64,000 nt of DNA, from positions 1,178,001 to 1,242,000 of the forward strand of contig JALRME010000007.1 of assembly GCA_026120035.1 (NCBI GenBank). Direction: 5' to 3'. The notes beneath the pieces were generated by a model. It ran no database searches. It was not told where the DNA came from and saw only the letters and a list, made by a program, of their open reading frames with translations. Each line of letters opens with the position of its first letter. The stretch's first letter is position 1. A program made the translations under genes and the position numbers. The stretch is from Coleophoma eucalyptorum (lineage: Eukaryota; Ascomycota; Leotiomycetes; Helotiales; Dermateaceae). This document shows positions 57,121 through 64,000 of the stretch, one piece after another.

Positions 57121-58915
57121 ACCTGCCGTAAGTTCAGGTATGTGGCTCTGCGAGGTTATGAGGTAAAGGCAACGTAAGGTCGGTAAGTTGGAGGCAAGGA
57201 GGGGAGGTATGCAGAATAGAGTTAGGATCTGTTGTCGTTGCTGGAGTGGCAGTAGGAGGAAAGTGTGTGATGACGGAATCCCAGAGTGTTATCCGTGCGG
57301 CGAGAGAGACCTTTGTACCCTGAAATTTTATGTTGCTGATACTGCGGGACGACACATGGGTTAGGATGGCGAGGGGTGATGCTCGGCGAGGGTGGATTGT
57401 GCGTGTATGAAGTGCAACGGTATGCGATACGCCGGACGGGGCAGCTGGATTGATTAACACGCGCTGCGAACGATGGGGAAGCCAATGTCGAGGAAGATGG
57501 ATGGAGGATGGGAGATGGAGAGGATGGAGATAGAAATGAGAGGGAAATGGAGTGTCTAGACGATATGAATCTGGATGGAGGGGCTTGCTTCGGCCAACGT
57601 GGGACTCGCTTTTGGTTAGAGCGGCAGAACGAGGGAGGTCAAATCAAATCAGATCAAATCACAAAACATCGCAAAGTTGGAATACAGCATCTTGCTTGAA
57701 GCAGTTTGAGCAGTTTGAGCATGTGAGATATTAGGTATCGAGAACCAGAAGGGAATAAATGCATAAGAAGCCCGCCGTCTCGAGGATGCCATGATAACGG
57801 AAATACCTTATTCGCACCTCGTTGTCTCAGATAATCAATGCAGCCCAACCTCGAGGATCGAACATCAGCTCGTAAACATCAACGTCGCTAGCCAACCAGC
57901 GCCGGGGGCCGATGAAGGGCCCGGTACAGAACCAGGTGTGGGAGTGAATCTCCTCCATCAATACCTTAGGGATCTATTTAACCTTGCGTGGCTCAAGAGG
58001 ATCCCATTTAACCTTGCGTGGCTCAAGAGCCCGATGCCCCAACTCAACCCGTAGATGCCTTACCGCAGCTCTTCCAATAGCGTCAGCGCGACAGGATGCG
58101 TTGTTGGGAAAAGAACAGAACTTGCATTGCCTCGCTCCAGTCTTAAGTCGCAGCGGCTATCGAATAGGACCGCCGGTCAAGTCATTGGCTCTCTGGCCCG
58201 AGAAATGCCTCGTGGTGTCGGCTTACCTGACCCATCTACAACTTGTTTCCTGGCTTGCGATGCATGGTGAATCCCTCCTGCGAGACGCAGCATTACTGTA
58301 CTGGTACCTTGCTAGACTTACCGATGGATTCAAATTCTCCAGTTCACGTGCGATAGTCGCAGGGCGGTCAATCGGTTTCGAACAGGGGCCACTTCCGCAC
58401 TGCTAGCCATCAATTAATAAAGCCGTGCTACTCAAAAAGTCAACCATGACGATAAGTTCCAAAGTCAAGACGGATAGGATGGCCACTTATACCTTTAAGG
58501 TTATTCATCCAACACGTGCACAGTCATGTGATGTGGCCAACCTCCCTCCAAGGCCCCCTGTCGACTACAACAGTCCAGACCAAGGTCAGATCAGCAACGA
58601 AATTGATGTGGAATTGACAGAGCAGTCCAGACTCAAGACCCAGGGGCAGAAAAGGGCATAGGATCTCTTGCAGCCCTCAACAGTCTGTTCTCTCGCTCAA
58701 ATAAAGTACCATCAATTTTGTCGTTCACAAAGAATCTTGATAGATTATCATAACGTACAGTCTCCGTAAGACCCTCGGCCTACTACTTACTCCTCTCCAT
58801 ATTATACTATACATAAGAATACCCTATTTTGGCCACGTAACCATATTTAAAACATTTTCTGCCCTGTTCCCTATGCATTTCCCATAAACATTTGCATACG
58901 GTGATATCAGTATCA
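57121..58915. other. Intergenic: SRPK promoter and golgin 3' flank
   Basis: 1.8 kb with only short frames. It contains the SRPK promoter, a 30-bp tandem duplication (annotated separately) and AT-rich sequence near the golgin stop. A 71-codon frame from 58446 is not convincing. Confidence 0.5.
57976..58029. repeat. Two-copy direct repeat with 30-bp period
   Basis: A 24-base unit beginning ATTTAACCTTGCGTGG is present twice, at 57976-57999 and 58006-58029, identical in both copies and separated by six bases. It is probably a recent local duplication. Confidence 0.9.
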
Positions 58916-61900
58916 TCATTTGACCGCATTTATTGCCGAAATCCATTTCTGCTCATCCTTCCTGCGAAGTCGTTAGCTGGCTGAAGAAATAACATCGCAA
59001 AGGGAGCAACTTACTTATCGAAAGACAATAACCTCCCAAGCACAGGCACCAAGTCCGCCTGCCTCTTCTTGTCTTTTTGCTCCAAAAACTGAAGTAACAC
59101 AGTCTTGAGATAGACATGGTCCATCTTTCCGGCTCCATTTGTGGCAGGTATAGGAGAGGCACCTCTAGATCCATCTGTACTTGATGAACGAGACTGCTTG
59201 GCTTGCGAGGCTTGGAGCGCTTTGAAGTCTTTCTGCAGCTTCTCATATCGTTGATTGGCATCTTCGAGTAACCTTCGCAAGTCGATCTTTTGTTTTTCAG
59301 CATCTCGGGCTTGCTTTTCACTACTGTCCAAGGCATTCCTGAGCTGGCCCATCGCAGTGCGCATATCGTTAGCTTCTTGGACAGCCCTATCAGAAGATGT
59401 CTCTAACTCGTCCCGCCGTCTCTTCCACTCCTTTTGTGCATGGGCTAGTTCATCTCTCTCATCGCTTGTGCGTTTGTGATCGCGTTCGGCGTCCCGTAAC
59501 TTGGTCTTATACTCGTCAACTTCGCGTGCTCGCCGACGTGCATCGGTGCTAGCTTCGTCTTCCGCGCGGTCACGTTCCTCGATGGCTGCTTCCATTCGTT
59601 CTCGCATCTCTCGAACCTTGGTGTCGGCACGGTCATCAACATCCGCGAGAAGTCGACGCATTGTCTCGCCCTCCCTTGTCCTTTCACTAAGTAATCGTTG
59701 AACCTCCCCAAGCTCTTCCTCTAGACTCTCGGATTGCTCTTTGGCTTCCTTCAACTGCATCGCCATCTCTGCAGTCTGATCACGCATAGAGCCCAATAAT
59801 CCTTGAGCGTTGTTGTACTGTGAGCCTCTGAGATCCACTTCTTCCCTTAGGGATTTCGATTCGGTCGTCAACTTCGACACTTGTTCTTCGAGGTCTCGCA
59901 CCTTAGCCCGCAGCTTGCCTGCCTCTTCCTGCACTTCCGCCAATTCTCGGCTGGCCTTCTCTCCAGATGCTGACAGCGTAACCTTCTCGGCTTCTGATTT
60001 TCTCATATCGCGCTGTGCCACACGGGCTTGATCTTCGGCCTTAAGGCGACTATTTGTCTCTTGAACAATCTTTTCATTCAATGTTCTCAATTCTCCATCC
60101 CTATCGGCAGCTTGCCTCTTGAAGCTGGCTATGTCCGCTTTGAGATCCTTTTCTCGAGCCTCTAGTCGTCTCAACTCAGCGGTCCGGTTGTTCAACTCAT
60201 CCTTGGTAACTTTCATAGTTGCATTCTCTGCACGAAGAGACTTGAGCTCCGGTTGAGCCTTTTGAAGGATGTCTTGTAGGTTGGTCAAGTCCTTGTATCG
60301 AGATGTGGCCAATTGTTGTGCCGCTCCCAGATCTGTCTGCAACGTGGCCGACTTGACTTTGAGATTCTCATATTCTGCTGTCAATGCTTTGAGATCTGTC
60401 TCCAGCTTATCAGACGATTTTGCTCCGGCTTTGCTAGCCTCGAGCTCCGCTTCCTTGGCCTTTACTTCTGCCCTGTTAGTCGCAATTTCCGACTCTAAAG
60501 TTGTGACTCGTTCTTGGAGTGCTGCCTTCTCTGCCTGGAGCTCCTTGATTTTCTCCTTTGCTTCAACGTGTTCTTGGCCCACTACCAATAAATTATCCTG
60601 CATGTTCTCAATCTCTTCTCGAAGCTCTGCCTCAGTCTTGCGCTTAGACTGCAATTTCTCAATCTCTGCATCTTTACTCGCGAGCTCGCTCTTGAGTCTC
60701 GAAATCTCTGCCTCAAGGGCGCTGGACGCCGGCTGAGCAGGCATCAATTCTGCTGCCTTGCCTGGAGCTTCTGAAACTTCTTTAGACTCATTGGTAACAG
60801 CAACAGTAGTGGCATTTGCTCCCTTCTTCTTCTTCTTGTTATTCTTCTTCTTGCCTCCACCTGTTGCTGCCGTTGCTGGCGCTGTCTCCGTTGTTGGGGT
60901 TGCAGGAGGTGGGGATTGCGCGGTCTCCTCAGTTGACTTATTGAGGGTTTCAATTTTGGTGCTGAGCTCTTCAATTCGCTTCGCATCGGCCGCCTTTGCA
61001 GACTCAAGATCCTTAATTTGGGCATCCAGCTTCCTCTGAATGGTTTCCGCGTTCTTCGCAGCATCCGCATGGGATTTCGACTTCGCTTCAAGTTTTTCTT
61101 TCTGGGAAGCAAGATCTTTCTCCAGAATGGCCAGTTGAGCCTCAGTTTTCTCTAACTTCTCCTTGGTTACTCGCAACTCTTCCTTTTGCGCATCTAAGTC
61201 TTTTGCGTGTTGAGCTGTAGCATTTGCTGACAAAGACTTGGATTCCTTCAGTTCTGCAGATATCTTCTCTAGCTTTTCGGTCAACTGTTTAGTCAAAACT
61301 ACAGAAGCATCTTTAGATTCGTTAAGCTCCATGGTAGCCTTCTCCAAGTTCCCAACAAGGCCAGAACTGCTCTCGTGCGCAATTTCTAAATCCTTTTGAA
61401 GAGAAGAAACCTTCGTCTTCAAGCCTTCAATCTCAGCCGCCTTCGCCTTGACATCTGCTTGCAACTGGGGTATCTCATCATCATAAGAAAAGAACTCCTC
61501 GCTTACATCCTTGTTGTCTGCAGTCGCTTCTGCCTTTTGCTTTGGGGAGAATATTCCGAGAACGGATGTAACTGGGGATTTGACAGAAGCTGCAGGAGTA
61601 TCTGTGCTTATGCTCTCGGTCTTCTCGGCAACGGTTCCTTCGGCAGCTTTAGAATTCTCCAGACTTGTAAGTTGTTCCCTGATGACCTTAGTTTCCTTCT
61701 CTGCCTCCTCAAATTTCTTTTTATATTGGTCGCGATCGCCCGAGACTCGCTTCAGCTCATCCATGACCATATCCCCCTTCAGATTGAGCTGAGTCAGGTA
61801 TTCGGCTAGAGCGTCTGGGTCGCTAATAGTAGTGAGAGGCGTGTTCTCTCTGAGGGCTTTCTCAAAGGGTTCAATGGCGACTGCGCGTCCATGTGCAATG

Positions 61901-62484
61901 CGGTAGGATTTGAGGAGTTCTAGGTAAAGCTTAGTATACACCAATTAAGCCAAATAAACCTTTTAGTACCTTGATAACGGGATTCGAGCTTCTCAAGTCT
62001 CCGCAACTTGGCGCGGATTTCAGGCGCTAATTCTGCAGGTTTAGGTGCCGCCTCCTCAAGAGGTGTCTGCGTGCCATTTTCTTTTCCAGCTTCCACCGTC
62101 GCAGCTTCTTCTGCTGAGGCAGTCTTTTCGTCCATGTTTGCAGGTGTTCCCACACGGGTCGGCACTTCAGTTTCGTCGTCGATGACGAAAGCTGCCTCGA
62201 ATTCAGAGGGATCGGGTCCTCTTAACGGCGCGCCATCGTCGTCCTTAATACGTGGTTTGCGTGGCCTTTTGTTAGGCGAGTCTGTCCTGGAAGAAGTGGA
62301 GCTTTTACCAGCATTCGATGATGATCTTGCTAAAGGAGTCGTCGTGGAAGCAGTGGCTTTTTGTCGTGCTTGTTCTTCAGCAATGCGAGAGTCTATTGCT
62401 CCCTTGAGTCGCTATTAAAAGTGATCAGTCCATAGATAAATGCAAGACTGTGTTATTTGAGGATGGAGAAGTTACCTGGAACAT
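58916..62484 (-). CDS. IMH1: GRIP-domain golgin (IMH1-like)
   Basis: Exons 62484-62476 (only nine bases, Met-Phe-Gln), 62411-61970, 61919-59015 and 58961-58916, with introns of 64, 50 and 53 bp, join to 1134 codons, 1133 residues. The start MFQRLKGAIDSRIAEEQARQ is typical of fungal GRIP golgins. Residues from about 200 to 1050 are long coiled coil, with a Pro/Lys-rich break near 350-400. The C-terminus is a GRIP domain, about 1084-1133: DHVYLKTVLLQFLEQKDKKR then LVPVLGRLLSFDKKDEQKW, with the conserved Tyr1087. The last exon completes the domain. GRIP domains bind the small GTPase ARL1 and tether the protein to the trans-Golgi, where it helps capture endosome-derived vesicles. It is divergent from Lunapark with a 350-bp gap. 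Confidence 0.95.
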
Positions 62485-62834
62485 TGTGCTCCGCAAAGAT
62501 GAGCTTTAAAGATATTATGGACCATGCGATCCTACTGGCAGATAAATGCCATATCAATGAGCGTTGCAGGGTGAAGCATTAAAGAGTCAAAGGGCAAGTC
62601 TGTCAACATCTACTTGACACCCGCAACGACACACTTGCGGTAAGTCAGGGTAGTGCGATCCGTAGTGCTTGGCAGGGTGCGGTTATCAATCATCTAGGTC
62701 TTAATCAATTCGAGCAGTGACGACGAAGAGCTTGAGCTCAGTACGCGAGCCTTGTCTTGCTTCCTGCCTCGCTTTTCTGCCACCTTGCACAAACTCCCAG
62801 AATGCGACGGTAGTCCTCTGAATTCCTTGTCGCA
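62485..62834. promoter_or_regulatory. Divergent promoter, golgin / Lunapark
   Basis: Only 350 bp separate the two start codons, so the two genes must share or overlap promoter sequence. No specific site stands out. Confidence 0.6.
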
Positions 62835-64000
62835 ATGGTGTCACTCTGGCCTTGGAAGGTTCGTACAGCTTCATTTCTTCGCCGATTCCTGCTGATGTCC
62901 CTAGGGCGAGGATAATTCCCCAGCTTCGTTTGAAAAGACCCTGTCTGCCTTGGCCATCAAGATCACAGACTCTCAGCAACAGCTCGACCAGCTCCGTACA
63001 CGAGGCCGCAGGTTCAAAGCACTATGGACCTTATACACGAGCTTTGTCTATCTCCTTGGATTTGTGATTTTGTTCCTGGTGGTGGGGTGGAAGAACTGGA
63101 CACCCATGGAATATACCATGATAGCTGGAAGTCCTGTCGTGTGAGCAGCTACACCTTGAGCGGAACTTGGGAATTTAACTAACAATCTCACAGAATATAC
63201 CTCATGCGGTCTGCCCTCACCACGTACTACAACTACAGAGTTGATAGTGTCAGCTCAAGATTGGAGGAACACCAGGCAGAGCGGACAAAGACAATTGAGA
63301 AGCTGAAAGCTGCCACGAAGTATAATTCTACACAGGAGTTACTTGAGAAATATGGCGGTGCTTCACCAAAGAAACCCCCTTCCAAACCTAAGAAAGAAAA
63401 TACGCCCTCAAAGAGTCCGCGCAATGTTCAAAAACAGCCGTCCCGGACCAGCATGGGTCCACCACCTACGGCAAACATCCCACAGATGAATAGCCCGCCG
63501 GGCCAACCGTCAACACCACAACCTATTCAAAGAAGTCCACCACCATTTATGTCTCAATCATCTCCTCTAACTCCACAAGTGCAACCTGAGTCTCCAGGCT
63601 TTGCGCCCAATGCCTTTTCTGCACCCCCGCAATATGCCCATGGTGGAGAGACAGCAGTAGAGGGTCATTGGTATGACAGAGTTTTAGATCTTCTCATGGG
63701 GGAGGATGAGACGCTGCCAAAGAACCGCATGGTACTAATCTGCCAACACTGCAAACTAGTGAATGGACAAGCTCCTCCTGGAACAAAACGACCTCAAGAT
63801 CTTGGAAGGTGGAGATGCTTCGGATGTGGAGGATGGAATGGAGAGGAAGATGAAGGCTTACAGGCAGTGAAAGAAATCAAGAAGAGAATCGAAACAGAAG
63901 AGAAGAACGAGCCTGCCCAAACCTCCAGTCCAGAGAAGACACTTGAGGAGGAGCTGGGAGAAGATAGCGATGAACTAGTTGTCGTGGAGGATGAAGAAGG
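62835..64000 (+). CDS. LNP1: Lunapark (ER three-way junction protein), 3' end outside window
   Basis: Exons 62835-62858, 62905-63140 and 63194 to the right edge. Exon 1 gives MVSLWPWK; the 46-bp intron with donor GTTCGT joins it to GEDNSPASFEKTLSALAIKI. Two hydrophobic helices lie at about 50-69 and 76-94, flanked by coiled-coil segments (DSQQQLDQLR before, SRLEEHQAERTKTIEKLKAA after), the Lunapark N-terminal arrangement. A Pro-rich stretch follows, then the zinc ribbon ICQHCKLVNG and WRCFGCGGWN: Cys270-X2-Cys273-X21-Cys295-X2-Cys298 (PF10058). The visible tail is acidic. Lunapark stabilises three-way junctions of the tubular ER and acts with Sey1/atlastin-type GTPases. The last codons and stop are missing. 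Confidence 0.95.

Noticed and set aside
58446..58661. 71-codon plus-strand frame starting MTISSKVKTD
   Set aside because: Short, no domain, no splice or promoter support, in the 3' flank of the golgin gene.
60269..60736. 155-codon plus-strand frame, Ser-rich
   Set aside because: Antisense shadow of the golgin coiled coil.

Overview
The window looks like nuclear DNA of a filamentous ascomycete, most probably a leotiomycete-type Pezizomycotina. The reasons are genes with many short introns (mostly 44-110 bp, with GTRNGY donors and CTAAC/CTGAC-like branch sites), two Zn2Cys6 transcription factors, a 2EXR-domain protein, a DUF8035 protein, AT-rich gene-free stretches, and no operons. I see no rRNA, convincing tRNA, intact transposon or CRISPR array. 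The class-level guess is inference from gene style, not from a database search.

Layout. 1-540: 5' part of an unidentified minus-strand gene. 1680-3516: APC-family amino acid/GABA-type permease. 3517-7762: long gene-poor stretch. 7763-9274: membrane acyltransferase 3. 11408-13429: DUF8035 protein rich in RSPSP motifs. 18038-18673: small unknown gene. 20829-21473: MARVEL-like four-helix membrane protein. 23824-25583: unknown disordered protein. 27134-35878: two divergent pairs, UNC93-like MFS / DUF1479 putative dioxygenase and DHA-type MFS exporter / Zn2Cys6 regulator, which could be a small co-regulated accessory cluster. 37057-38306: 2EXR protein. 39316-41885: NirA-like Zn2Cys6 regulator. 42991-44449: SREBP-type bHLH factor. 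46271-47488: arrestin-like protein. 47489-50479: gene-poor stretch with several poly-G/C tracts. From 50480 on the genes are housekeeping: IWS1, a BRL1/BRR6-type nuclear-envelope protein, an SRPK-type kinase, a GRIP golgin (IMH1-like) and Lunapark, the last two divergent from a 350-bp shared promoter.

Sixteen spliced gene models were assembled by hand. For each complete model the joined exon length is divisible by three and the conserved domain reads through the junctions. Three introns (30604-30657, 39442-39489, 53299-53346) are multiples of three with no in-frame stop, so retention would give an inserted protein; the one inside the zinc cluster of the NirA-like factor also has a poor donor. 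No clearly new biological system was found. The best leads are that possible splice switch, a pair of interlocked palindromes in the promoter between the MFS exporter and its neighbouring regulator, and the putative four-gene cluster around them.
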